The notes under the pieces: generated by a model
The model's database searches: none
Seen by the model: the letters and a program-made list of their open reading frames with translations, nothing else
Told to the model about the DNA's origin: nothing
Made by a program: the position numbers and the translations under genes
In this document: one piece after another, positions 36,291-44,571 of the stretch
Numbering within the stretch: the stretch's first letter is position 1
Layout of the letters: each line of letters starts with the position of its first letter
NCBI GenBank assembly: GCA_963812195.1
Contig: CAWEUI010000007.1
Coordinates: forward strand, 62,001 to 126,000
Reading direction: 5' to 3'
Source: ZC4RG30 sp963812195
GTDB taxonomy: Bacteria > Pseudomonadota > Gammaproteobacteria > Steroidobacterales > Steroidobacteraceae
Length of the DNA stretch: 64,000 nt

Positions 36291-36797
36291 ATGCGCTGGA
36301 TACCCCTCCTCGGAGCGCTGCTGGCAACTGCTGCTGCCGTGGCGCGCGATGCCTCACCCGTCAGTTCGCTGCCGGCCGCGCGGGTGCAGCAACAGGTACT
36401 GGAGCGCGTGAACCAGGCGCGCGCGCAGGGCAGAACCTGTGGCCGCGTGCACTTCGGGCCCACCGCGCCGTTGAGGGTCTCCGACAAGCTGTATCGCGCT
36501 GCGCGGATTCACGCCGGCGACATGGCGCGTCACGGCTACTTCGAGCACGAGGGTCGGGATGGCAGCTCACCGAAGACCCGCGTGCAGCGCCAGAAGTACC
36601 GGCTGCGATTGATCGGCGAGAACATCGCCTTCGGACCGGAATCGGCCGCGGAGGTGGTCAGCGGCTGGCTGGGCAGTCCCGGCCACTGCGCCAACATCAT
36701 GGATCCGCGCTTCCGCGACATGGGCGTTGCGGTGGCGCTGGGCCGCAAGCCGGGGCATTTCTACTGGTCGCAGGAACTGGGCGAACCGGCACGTTAG
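36291..36797 (+). CDS. CAP-domain (SCP-like) secreted protein
   Basis: A 168-residue secreted protein of the CAP/SCP superfamily. A short signal peptide (ending near AAVARDA) precedes VLERVNQARAQGRTC, RAARIHAGDMARHGYFEHEG (conserved His/Glu), LRLIGENIAFG and VVSGWLGSPGHCANIMDPRF, then YWSQELG. His and Glu pairs form a metal-binding cavity in this fold. Bacterial CAP proteins have few known functions. No strong ribosome-binding site is visible before ATG 36291. Confidence 0.88.
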   Translation: MRWIPLLGALLATAAAVARDASPVSSLPAARVQQQVLERVNQARAQGRTCGRVHFGPTAPLRVSDKLYRAARIHAGDMARHGYFEHEGRDGSSPKTRVQRQKYRLRLIGENIAFGPESAAEVVSGWLGSPGHCANIMDPRFRDMGVAVALGRKPGHFYWSQELGEPAR

Positions 36798-36840
36798 CGC
36801 TCGATTTGAGTGCGGCAGCTCACACCCATGGCTGCAGTAT

Positions 36841-36894
36841 GACCAACCAGTCGGCAGCGTACCTGCCCCCCGGTCCCTAAATTGGGGGTTGGTC
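36841..36894 (+). other. Inverted repeat in the leader of the second diguanylate cyclase gene
   Basis: GACCAACC (36841-36848) pairs perfectly with GGTTGGTC (36887-36894); inside it CCC and GGG can extend the stem around the CCCCCC tract at 36864-36870. The structure ends 24 bp before the chosen start codon at 36918, so it could influence translation. It does not match the c-di-GMP riboswitch consensus that I know. Confidence 0.35.
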
Positions 36895-36917
36895 TCCCTG
36901 GATATCCATTGACGCTA

Positions 36918-38333
36918 GTGAACCGCAAGTGGCGCCTGGAGCTGGTCCTCGCGGGGATGGTGCTGCTCACCATCGGCGCGCTGCTGGGCGAACATTACAT
37001 ATTGCGGACCAGCGTCGTCATCACCCCCGAGGACCATCACGCAGTCGAAGTTCTGGCAGACAGGGCCAACGGTGGCAACAGCACGGCCACGGCACTGTCC
37101 CGAAAAGGCTTCCAATGGGAGTGCACGCTGGGCAAGGGCTTCGCCTACCCATATTGCGAGATGGACCTGTTCCTGGGCAGCAGCCGCATCCGGGGACTCA
37201 ATCTGCGCAACTTCCGCACGCTGCGCATCTGGCTCGACTACCAGGGTCCGGGCAAGTCTGTTCGCCTGTACCTCAGGAACTACGATCCGCGCTACAGCAA
37301 CGCCAGGAGGCCGGAGACGACCAAGTACAACCAGGTCGAGATCCCCGCGAAGGCGCTGCGCGCAGGTCCCGTGGATGTACCGCTGAGCGACTTCTTCGTG
37401 GCGGACTGGTGGATTGCCAGCAATACACTCGCACCCGGACTGCGCCAGCCGCAGTTCGACAACATCGTGATCTTCGAGGTCCAGACCGGCAGTTCGGCCC
37501 CGCTCGGGACGCATCGATTCAAGCTGGATCGCGTCGAGCTGATCGGACAGAACATTCCCACGGAACGCTGGTACCTGATGATCGTGATCTTCTGGGTGCT
37601 GGCGGTGATGCTGTACCTGGGCTTCCGCGTGGCGTCGCTGCGCACCGAGGTGCGGGTGCGGCGCGCACAGGCGCTGGAACTTTCCGAAGTGAATGCACTG
37701 CTTGACCGCCACAGCCGCGCGCTGGAAGAGAGGGCCAAGCACGATCACCTGACGGGCGCCTTCAACCGGCACGGCATCGAGGAGGTTCTCCAGGCGGCCC
37801 TGCGCGACTGGCGCCGCGCGAGAAAGCCGACGTCCCTGGTGTTGATGGACATCGATCACTTCAAGCTGATCAATGACCAGCACGGACATGGCTTCGGCGA
37901 CTACGTACTGGCTGAAGTCTCGCGCATCGTGAAGGACTTCGTGCGCGAGAGCGACCTGTTCGCGCGCTGGGGCGGCGAGGAGTTCCTGCTGGTGTGCCGC
38001 AACACTTCACTGCACGATGCGCGGTCGGTGGCCGAGAAGATCCGCCTGCTGATCGCGGCGCACGGATTCGACCGCGGCGTGAAGGTCACCGCCAGCTTCG
38101 GCGTGGCGACACTGACCGGCAACGACACGCTGGAGCAACTGTTTCAGGCGGCCGATCAGGCCCTCTACATGGCCAAGAACGGCGGCCGCAACCGGGTGGT
38201 CACCGGCCTGACTGAAACCAGCAAGCTGCGCATCGCGTCATGGATACAGCCACGCAAGGACGCGCCTGCCAGCGCCGGAAACTCCGGACCGGGCGAGTCC
38301 GGACCTCCACCTCCGGCAACCGGCTCCAAATAG
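36918..38333 (+). CDS. Membrane diguanylate cyclase with periplasmic sensor domain (GGEEF)
   Basis: A 471-residue inner-membrane c-di-GMP synthase. One transmembrane helix (LELVLAGMVLLTIGALLG) leads to a periplasmic domain of about 190 residues with a beta-sandwich look (MDLFLGSSRIRGLNLRNFRT, LRIWLDYQGPGKSVRLYL), reminiscent of CIA30/carbohydrate-binding folds. A second helix (MIVIFWVLAVMLYLGF), a short coiled coil, and the GGDEF domain follow: LTGAFNRHGIEE, LMDIDHFKLINDQHGHGFGD and ARWGGEEFLLV, with inhibitory-site RESD five residues before the core. Start choice is uncertain: GTG 36918, TTG 36909 and TTG 36882 are all in frame. A Pro-rich tail ends the protein. Confidence 0.85.
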   Translation: MNRKWRLELVLAGMVLLTIGALLGEHYILRTSVVITPEDHHAVEVLADRANGGNSTATALSRKGFQWECTLGKGFAYPYCEMDLFLGSSRIRGLNLRNFRTLRIWLDYQGPGKSVRLYLRNYDPRYSNARRPETTKYNQVEIPAKALRAGPVDVPLSDFFVADWWIASNTLAPGLRQPQFDNIVIFEVQTGSSAPLGTHRFKLDRVELIGQNIPTERWYLMIVIFWVLAVMLYLGFRVASLRTEVRVRRAQALELSEVNALLDRHSRALEERAKHDHLTGAFNRHGIEEVLQAALRDWRRARKPTSLVLMDIDHFKLINDQHGHGFGDYVLAEVSRIVKDFVRESDLFARWGGEEFLLVCRNTSLHDARSVAEKIRLLIAAHGFDRGVKVTASFGVATLTGNDTLEQLFQAADQALYMAKNGGRNRVVTGLTETSKLRIASWIQPRKDAPASAGNSGPGESGPPPPATGSK

Positions 38334-38349
38334 CCATCGCCCGGCGCAG

Positions 38350-40422
38350 CTACCGGGCCAGTTCACCGACGACGTAGTTGCTCACCGCCCGGATCTGCTC
38401 GGCAGAAAGCGCTGTGCCGAACGGCGGCATGTTCTTCCTGCCCTGCGTCACCGTGCGCACCACCAGCGAGAGGTCACTTTCCTTGTTCAGCGGCGCGCCG
38501 CCGCCGTGTCCGCCCTTGCCGTCGGCGCCGTGGCAAGGCAGGCAGGCCTGCTGGAAGATCTGCGCACCCGAAACCGGACCACTGGTGCTGGTCACCGCCG
38601 CCACAGGCGCCGCGGCGGGCCGCGCTTCGGTGTCACGCTCCTCCGCCGGCGGCAATGTGCCATCCAGTCCAAACAGCCAGACACTGTCGCCCTTGGCGGT
38701 GCCCGCCAGCACATTGCCCGCTGAAAACGCGACCACGTACTGCGCGCCGCCCTGCTCGAACACACTCGGGGTCGCGTTCATGCCGGCGCCAGTCTGGAAT
38801 TCCCACAGCTTGTTGCCGCTGTCGGAATCGAGCGCAGTGAGCCGGCCGTCATTGCGCCCCACGAACACCAGGCCACCCGCCGTTGCCACCGAGCCGCTGT
38901 AGCACTGGTCGAGCCAGCGCTGGCGCCAGACGAGCGTGTTCGTATTCACGTCCACCGCGGCGAAGATGCCGGTACGCGGCAACGAAGCAAAACCCACCGC
39001 GCCTCCCAGGTAGCTCTTGCCGACCGGTGGCGGCGTGTTATCCGTATTGCCGCCGGTGAAATGCCCGGGCACGTCCGAGGCGCAGACAAACAGCCGGTGA
39101 CGCGCGGGATCGTACGAGCTGGGCGGCCAGTTGGCGCCACCGAACAGGCTGGGGCTCGCGATCACGCCCTTGTCGCCATAGAACGGCGTGAAGATGCGCC
39201 CGCCATTGACCAGTTCGTAGCCTTCCGGCGCAATGTCCACCGAGTGCGGCACGATGGCATCACCGCGCGGATAGGGTTGCGTGGCCGCGGTCGCCTGCCG
39301 CGGCTCCTGCGGCACCGGGCGTTCGTCGATGCCCAGCAGCGGTTTGCCGGTGGCGCGGTCGAGCAGATACGCCCAGCCCGTCTTGCTCACCTGCGCAATC
39401 CCCTTGCGCGGCACGCCATCGATGGTCGTGTCGAAGAGGATGACCGGATTGGGCGAGTCGTAGTCCCAGATGTCGTGATGCACCTGCTGGAAGTACCAGC
39501 GCAACTTGCCGGTGCGCGCCTCGAGCGCGAGGATCGAAGCCGTGAACAGATTGTCGCCGGGGCGCACGCCGCCGTTGAAATCCGGGCTGGCATTGCCGGT
39601 GGAAAAGTAGAGCAGGCCCAGCTCTGGGTCGACCGCCGGCGTCTGCCACACCGTGGCGCCGCCGCGCTTCCAGGCATCGCTGTTCGCGGGCCAGGTGTCG
39701 TGGCCGGTTTCGCCCGGACCGGGAATCGTGTGGAACGTCCACAACGGCTTGCCGTCGCGCGCGTCGAAGGCCTTCACCTCGCCGCGCACGCCGTTCTCCG
39801 CGCCGGCAAAGCCGGTGACTACCATGCCGTCGTAGTACAGCGGCGCGCCGGTGATGGAATAGCCGTCCTGCCAGCGCTCAGCCTGCACCGACCACACTTG
39901 CTTGCCGGTCTTCTCATCCAGCGCCACCAGACGCCCATCGAGTGCACCAACGAACAGCATGCCCTCGCCCAGGCCGGCACCGCGACTGGTCCAGCCGCAG
40001 CACACCGTGGAGATCTTCGGATCCAGATGGGCCGCGTACTCCCACACGATGGCGCCGGTCGCCACGTCCAGCGCAAACACGTCATCGGCGCCGGTGACGA
40101 TGAAGATCCTGCCGTCGTGCACGATGGGCTGCGCGGCGCCCGAATACTGCGTTCCGACGCCAGATCCCTTCAGGTGGGTCCGCCACACGCCCTTGAGCTT
40201 TGCCACGTTGCCGCGATCGATTTGCGTCAGCGGGGAATAGCGCTGGTTGTAAAGATTGCCGCCATTGGTCGGCCACCCCCCGCGCGGCGGCTGTATCAAC
40301 GCCGCGGAAGAGGAGGCATCTGGCTGGCGTTCCGCCGCCGCCACCCATTTCAGGCTCGTGAACACGAGCGTCGGCACCGCACAGATCACAAGGCATCGAG
40401 ACAGCCAGGCAGTCTTGTCCAT
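38350..40422 (-). CDS. PQQ-dependent dehydrogenase with C-terminal cytochrome c domain
   Basis: A 690-residue periplasmic quinohemoprotein that oxidises alcohols or sugars. After a signal sequence (to about residue 30) come eight beta-propeller blades with tryptophan-docking repeats (GAIVWEYAAHL, GKQVWSVQAERW, GNKLWEFQTG). The PQQ site shows the vicinal disulfide STVCCGWTSRG, an Asp region HHDIWDYDSPNP and a WAYLLDRATGKPL block. The C-terminal domain has one heme motif CLPCHGADGKGGHGG and the axial Met in NMPPFG. Electrons pass from PQQH2 to this heme and on to the respiratory chain. Substrate unknown. No PQQ synthesis genes are in the window. Confidence 0.9.
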   Translation of the reverse strand: MDKTAWLSRCLVICAVPTLVFTSLKWVAAAERQPDASSSAALIQPPRGGWPTNGGNLYNQRYSPLTQIDRGNVAKLKGVWRTHLKGSGVGTQYSGAAQPIVHDGRIFIVTGADDVFALDVATGAIVWEYAAHLDPKISTVCCGWTSRGAGLGEGMLFVGALDGRLVALDEKTGKQVWSVQAERWQDGYSITGAPLYYDGMVVTGFAGAENGVRGEVKAFDARDGKPLWTFHTIPGPGETGHDTWPANSDAWKRGGATVWQTPAVDPELGLLYFSTGNASPDFNGGVRPGDNLFTASILALEARTGKLRWYFQQVHHDIWDYDSPNPVILFDTTIDGVPRKGIAQVSKTGWAYLLDRATGKPLLGIDERPVPQEPRQATAATQPYPRGDAIVPHSVDIAPEGYELVNGGRIFTPFYGDKGVIASPSLFGGANWPPSSYDPARHRLFVCASDVPGHFTGGNTDNTPPPVGKSYLGGAVGFASLPRTGIFAAVDVNTNTLVWRQRWLDQCYSGSVATAGGLVFVGRNDGRLTALDSDSGNKLWEFQTGAGMNATPSVFEQGGAQYVVAFSAGNVLAGTAKGDSVWLFGLDGTLPPAEERDTEARPAAAPVAAVTSTSGPVSGAQIFQQACLPCHGADGKGGHGGGAPLNKESDLSLVVRTVTQGRKNMPPFGTALSAEQIRAVSNYVVGELAR

Positions 40423-40516
40423 CCATCCCCCCCAATCAGTTGCGCCATCTTCTCACGATCCGCTCAGTCCAGATCACGCGACACACGGCCAGCCACCGCG
40501 TCTATCCTGCCGCACT

Positions 40517-41758
40517 CTACTGCTCGGTGTGCGATGCCGCCGCACCACCGAGCGCGATTTCGCTGACCATCTGGCCGGAGCCGATCTGCGGCTGCGCGAC
40601 GACGAAAGGCCCCTTCTGGTCGGCCGGGACAGGAGCGCGGCGCGTCTTTCGATACAGGCCATATATCGCCAGCATCCCGGTCATGGCTGCCATGAACGTG
40701 AAATAGCTTGCCGGGCCGAACCACTGCATGAATGCGGCCACCAGGAACGGACCGGCGATCGAGCCGGCACCATTGAGCAGCATGACCGTTGCACTGGCAC
40801 CCACCATCTGCAATGGCTGCAGCTGGTCATTGATATGCGATACCGACAGCGAATACAGCGTCAATGCGATACCGCCAAAGCAGGCCATCAACACAAACAG
40901 CAGCAGCTCGGAGCGGTGCCCGAACAGGGCGGCCAGCGACGCGCTTATGCAGCCCAGCATGCAGATCGTCACCAGTACCGTACGACGGTCGATCCGGTCG
41001 GACCAGCGGCCGATGGGCAGCTGGGTCGCCACCGTGGCCAGGATGCCGCAGCCCATGAAGGCAGCAATGCTGGATGAAGTGAGCCCGATCAGATGCCCGT
41101 ACACCGGGCCCATCGAGAACATCGAACTGGTGACGATTCCCGACAGGCACACGCCGACCACGCCCAGCGGCGAGGCATGCAGCAATTCCCGGTAGCCGAT
41201 CCGATGGGGCACGTCATGCCGGGGCACATGCTGCACGCTCAGGCTCATGGGCACCATCGCCAGCGAGATGGCAACGGAGATGATGATGAACAGACGGGAA
41301 CCGAGCGGATCGGCGATGTTGAGCAGGAACTGGCCGCCGCCGAGCCCGATGTAGAGCACCATCATGTAGACAGCGAGCAGCGAGCCACGGTTTGCGTTGG
41401 TGGCGCGGTCGTTGAGCCAGCTCTCGGCAACCACATAGATGCCGGCGAAGCAGAAGCCGGTGATCAGGCGCAGGATGGCCCACGGAGCCGGCGCAATGTA
41501 AATCGCCTGCAGCAGGATGGTGACCGACGCCACCGCCGTGAGCGCCGCGAAGACCCTGATGTGACCGACGCGCTGGATGAGCCGCGGCGCGCCCAGCGAG
41601 CCGCCGATGTAGCCCACGTAGTAGCACGACATGACCACGCCGATGACGATCGTCGCGAAGCCTTCCAGGGAGGCGCGCACGCTGAGCAGCGTGCCCTGCA
41701 GCCCGCCCCCCAGCATCAGCATGCCCATGCCCAGCAGTAGCGGCCAATTGGCGGCCAC
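40517..41758 (-). CDS. MFS transporter
   Basis: A 413-residue, 12-helix major facilitator superfamily protein of the inner membrane. It has MLMLGGGLQGTLLSVRASLE at helix 1, a loop AESWLNDRATNANRGSLLA characteristic of the YcaD/YfkF-like group, and LPIGRWSDRIDRRTVLVTIC as the mid-protein repeat of the MFS loop motif. The substrate is unknown. The start is GTG at 41758, without a clear ribosome-binding site. It lies between the PQQ dehydrogenase and the ergothioneine genes with no evident link to either. Confidence 0.85.
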   Translation of the reverse strand: MAANWPLLLGMGMLMLGGGLQGTLLSVRASLEGFATIVIGVVMSCYYVGYIGGSLGAPRLIQRVGHIRVFAALTAVASVTILLQAIYIAPAPWAILRLITGFCFAGIYVVAESWLNDRATNANRGSLLAVYMMVLYIGLGGGQFLLNIADPLGSRLFIIISVAISLAMVPMSLSVQHVPRHDVPHRIGYRELLHASPLGVVGVCLSGIVTSSMFSMGPVYGHLIGLTSSSIAAFMGCGILATVATQLPIGRWSDRIDRRTVLVTICMLGCISASLAALFGHRSELLLFVLMACFGGIALTLYSLSVSHINDQLQPLQMVGASATVMLLNGAGSIAGPFLVAAFMQWFGPASYFTFMAAMTGMLAIYGLYRKTRRAPVPADQKGPFVVAQPQIGSGQMVSEIALGGAAASHTEQ

Positions 41759-41841
41759 GGCAGTCGAGCCCGGTCGCTTCTCTTGATCCGGGGTGGGGGT
41801 CAGGTTAAGAAGCCCTCAGATTCATCACAGGCGGTGGTACT

Positions 41842-42225
41842 TTGGTCCAGAATCCACAAGTCAACAAGCAGAACGCGATCGAATTCTACCGCATGGCATT
41901 CCTGGGAGATCCGGCCAGGGCAGTGGAATCCTACTTGGGCGATGTCTACATCCAGCACAATCCGCTGGTCGCCAACGGCAAGCAGGCGTTCATCGACTAC
42001 TTCTCCACGATGGCGCGCGACTATCCCGGCAAGACCATCGAGTTCGTTCGGGCGGTGGCCGAGGGCGACCTGGTGGCATTACACACCCACCAGTGCTGGC
42101 CTGGAGGTGAAGAGTACGTCACGATGGACTTCTTCAGGTTTGACGAAAACGGCAAGATCGTCGAACACTGGGATTCGCTTCAGCTCATTCCCGCACAGAC
42201 AAGAAACGGCAACCGGATGTACTGA
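41842..42225 (+). CDS. SnoaL-like NTF2-fold protein
   Basis: A 127-residue cytosolic protein of the SnoaL-like polyketide-cyclase group: KQNAIEFYRMAFLGDPARAV, YIQHNPLVANGKQAFIDYF, VHTHQCWPG-type strand and DFFRFDENGKIVEHWDSLQL. These folds often bind small ligands; the HNP and EHWD motifs are typical of the group but no reaction is known for it. The start is uncertain: TTG 41842 fits the family N-terminus. It ends 2 bp before egtB and is probably its operon leader. Confidence 0.78.
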   Translation: MVQNPQVNKQNAIEFYRMAFLGDPARAVESYLGDVYIQHNPLVANGKQAFIDYFSTMARDYPGKTIEFVRAVAEGDLVALHTHQCWPGGEEYVTMDFFRFDENGKIVEHWDSLQLIPAQTRNGNRMY

Positions 42226-42227
42226 CA

Positions 42228-43544
42228 ATGGCCGCGCTTGATCGCGCGAGCGGCATTGGTTACGGTACTTCGCTCTCCAGGCCAGAACAGGTGGGCGGGT
42301 TGTCACCGGAGAATAGAGCTGCCGCAGCTGTCGCTGCGACTTGCGCGCAAATGCCTGTGCTGTCTGCCCGATTTGCCCGGTGTCGCCAGGAGTCACTGGA
42401 TCGTTGCCGCGGCATGCAGATCGAAGACCATGCCCTGCAGGCGGAAGTCTTTACCAGCCCGCCGAAGTGGCATCTGGCTCATACCACCTGGTTTTTCGAG
42501 ACCTTCATCCTGAAGCCACACCTGGCGACATACCGGGAATTCAACCCGCAATTCACTCTTCTGTTCAATTCCTACTACAACGGCATAGGCAGGCAGTTTT
42601 CCCGTGAGCGCCGCGGCCTGCTGTCGCGCCCCACCCTCGATGAGGTCATGGGCTACCGCGACCATGTGAACGCGTATGTCGGCGACCTGCTGGACGAACG
42701 CAACGGTCCCGCCAGCGCGGACGTCGCCCGACTTGTGGAACTGGGCATTGAGCATGAACAGCAGCATCAGGAATTGATCTGGACCGATATCAAGTGGTCA
42801 CTGCATGAAAATCCCATGCTGCCGGCATTGCCCGAAACAATGCCGGAACACAGGTACCAGGCCCCCGGGCATGAATGGGTCACTTATCCGGGAGGGGAAG
42901 CGGATATCGGCTACCAGCCCGAAATCGAGCATCAGGCTGCCCCGTTCTGCTTCGACAACGAACTGCCCCGCCACAAGGTGCTCGTCAGTCCGTTTGCACT
43001 GCAGTCGCATCTGGTCACGAATCGTGAGTACCAGGAATTTGTCGAGGACGGCGGCTACCGGCGGCCGGAGCTGTGGCTGGCGGACGGCTGGGCCCTGGTG
43101 CAGCAGCAACAGTGGTCAGCGCCCTGGTACTGGCATGGCGGGCAGGAATACACGTTGAACGGCCTGCGTCCGCGCGACCCGCACGCCCCGGCATGCCACC
43201 TGAGCGGCTACGAAGCGGACGCCTACAGCACCTGGGCCGGTGCCAGGCTGCCCACCGAATTCGAATGGGAGCTGGCCGCCCGCACCCTGCCCCTGCCGCA
43301 GCTGTTCGGCGAGCGCTGGCAGTGGACCGGCAGCGCCTACCGCCCCTACCCCGGCTACAAGGCGCCGGCCGGCGCCATCGGCGAATACAACGGCAAGTTC
43401 ATGAGCAACCAATGGGTACTGCGCGGCAGCTCCATCGCGACGCCGGCCGGCCACAGCCGCGCCAGTTACCGCAATTTCTTCTATCCCCACGACCGCTGGC
43501 AGTTTTCCGGAATCCGCCTGGCCAAGGACGCAGAGACAACTTGA
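42228..43544 (+). CDS. egtB: Ergothioneine biosynthesis sulfoxide synthase EgtB
   Basis: A 438-residue non-heme iron enzyme that joins hercynine to a thiol (gamma-glutamylcysteine or cysteine) with O2 to form the sulfoxide precursor of ergothioneine. The N-terminal DinB-like domain holds the iron-binding histidines in WHLAHTTWFFETF and EHEQQHQELI; the C-terminal formylglycine-enzyme-like domain has TNREYQEFVEDGGYRRPELW, LPTEFEWELAAR, GKFMSNQWVLRGSS and a final RWQFSGIRLAKD. The first 40 residues exceed the family norm, so ATG 42351 is another possible start. It overlaps egtD by one base (TGATG). Confidence 0.95.
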   Translation: MAALDRASGIGYGTSLSRPEQVGGLSPENRAAAAVAATCAQMPVLSARFARCRQESLDRCRGMQIEDHALQAEVFTSPPKWHLAHTTWFFETFILKPHLATYREFNPQFTLLFNSYYNGIGRQFSRERRGLLSRPTLDEVMGYRDHVNAYVGDLLDERNGPASADVARLVELGIEHEQQHQELIWTDIKWSLHENPMLPALPETMPEHRYQAPGHEWVTYPGGEADIGYQPEIEHQAAPFCFDNELPRHKVLVSPFALQSHLVTNREYQEFVEDGGYRRPELWLADGWALVQQQQWSAPWYWHGGQEYTLNGLRPRDPHAPACHLSGYEADAYSTWAGARLPTEFEWELAARTLPLPQLFGERWQWTGSAYRPYPGYKAPAGAIGEYNGKFMSNQWVLRGSSIATPAGHSRASYRNFFYPHDRWQFSGIRLAKDAETT

Positions 43545-44539
43545 TGAACAGCTGTTTGAAGACAAAGCAAAGCTCCAACGTCTGGGTCTACGATGCCCTG
43601 CCCGACGAAACCGACGATCTCGACGAGATACTGGCCGGACTGCGCCAGCCGCAGAAGAACATCAATCCGCGCTTTCTCTACGACACGCGCGGCTCGGAAC
43701 TGTTCGAGGCAATCACCGCCACACCCGAGTACTACCCGACCCGCACCGAGAGGAAGCTGCTGAGTGGCTTCGCCGCCGAAATCGCCGCGCACTGCGGTGA
43801 GAACTTCACGCTGATCGAGCCGGGCAGCGGCAGTTGCGAGAAGGTGCGGCTGCTGCTGGACGAGATGAGGCCCGGCACCTATGTGCCGATCGACATTGCC
43901 GGCGATTTTCTTGCCCGCACCGCGTTCAAGCTGGGCGATGACTACCCGGCCATGGACATCAAGGCCTTGTGTGCGGACTTCAGCGCGGTGAATCTCGAGG
44001 AACTGGATCTGCCCGACGACAAGCGGGTTGTCTTCTATCCCGGCTCCACGATCGGCAACATGCGGCCCGAGCAGGCCGTCGAGTTCCTGGCACAGCTCAA
44101 CACCTGGGTCGGTGCCGGCGGCGGCGTGATCCTTGGCATCGACCTGCACAAGGACCGCGGCATCCTCAACGCGGCGTACAACGACGCGACCGGCATCACC
44201 GCGGCGTTCAACCTGAACTGCCTGGAGAACATCAACAATCTTGTCGATGCCGATTTCGACACTTCCAGGTTTTCCCACCGCGCCTTCTACAATGAAGCCC
44301 TCAGGCGCATCGAAATGCACCTGGACTGCCGTGAAGATCATGTCGTCTCGGTATCCGGTCACCAGATCGGCTTCCAGCGCGGCGAGTCCATCCACACCGA
44401 GAGCAGCTACAAGTACACCGACGACATGGTTGCCCAGATGGCGCGGGACTCCGGCTTTTCGCTGCGCAAGAGCTGGCACGACGAGAACCACTACTTCGGC
44501 GTGTACTTCCTGCAGCAGGAGCCTGCCTCGCGCAACTGA
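43544..44539 (+). CDS. egtD: L-histidine N(alpha)-methyltransferase EgtD
   Basis: A 331-residue SAM-dependent enzyme that trimethylates histidine to hercynine, the first step of ergothioneine synthesis. Family blocks: NINPRFLYDTRGSELFEAIT, TPEYYPTRTERKLL, LIEPGSGSCEKVRLLLDEM (SAM site), YVPIDIAGDFL, VVFYPGSTIGNM, LGIDLHKDRGILNAAYND, and SVSGHQIGFQRGESIHTESS near the end. The start overlaps the egtB stop, so the two are co-translated. The egtD TGA is itself the first three bases of the predicted ECF promoter of the next gene. Confidence 0.95.
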   Translation: MNSCLKTKQSSNVWVYDALPDETDDLDEILAGLRQPQKNINPRFLYDTRGSELFEAITATPEYYPTRTERKLLSGFAAEIAAHCGENFTLIEPGSGSCEKVRLLLDEMRPGTYVPIDIAGDFLARTAFKLGDDYPAMDIKALCADFSAVNLEELDLPDDKRVVFYPGSTIGNMRPEQAVEFLAQLNTWVGAGGGVILGIDLHKDRGILNAAYNDATGITAAFNLNCLENINNLVDADFDTSRFSHRAFYNEALRRIEMHLDCREDHVVSVSGHQIGFQRGESIHTESSYKYTDDMVAQMARDSGFSLRKSWHDENHYFGVYFLQQEPASRN

Positions 44540-44565
44540 TCCACCCGGCCTGCGCATGCGTATAC
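44537..44565 (+). promoter_or_regulatory. Predicted ECF sigma (RpoE-type) promoter of the DUF6134 gene
   Basis: TGATCC (44537-44542, starting with the egtD stop codon), 17-bp spacer, GTATAC (44560-44565). ATG 44572 lies 6 bp after the -10 hexamer, the same spacing as for DUF2177 and the sigma gene. The site is 20 kb from the sigma gene and supports a dispersed regulon. Confidence 0.65.
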
Positions 44566-44571
44566 GCATGC

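Noticed and set aside
36841..36917. c-di-GMP riboswitch before the second cyclase gene
   Set aside because: The conserved core sequences of that riboswitch class that I know are not present; only a simple inverted repeat is seen.
41784..41810. TGATCC followed 16 bp later by TAAGA, before the NTF2-egtB-egtD genes, resembling the Rhodobacter RpoE consensus
   Set aside because: With the 17-bp spacer of the four local promoters the -10 would be AAGAAG, without GTAT, and no ATG stands at the expected start. Kept only as a weak candidate.
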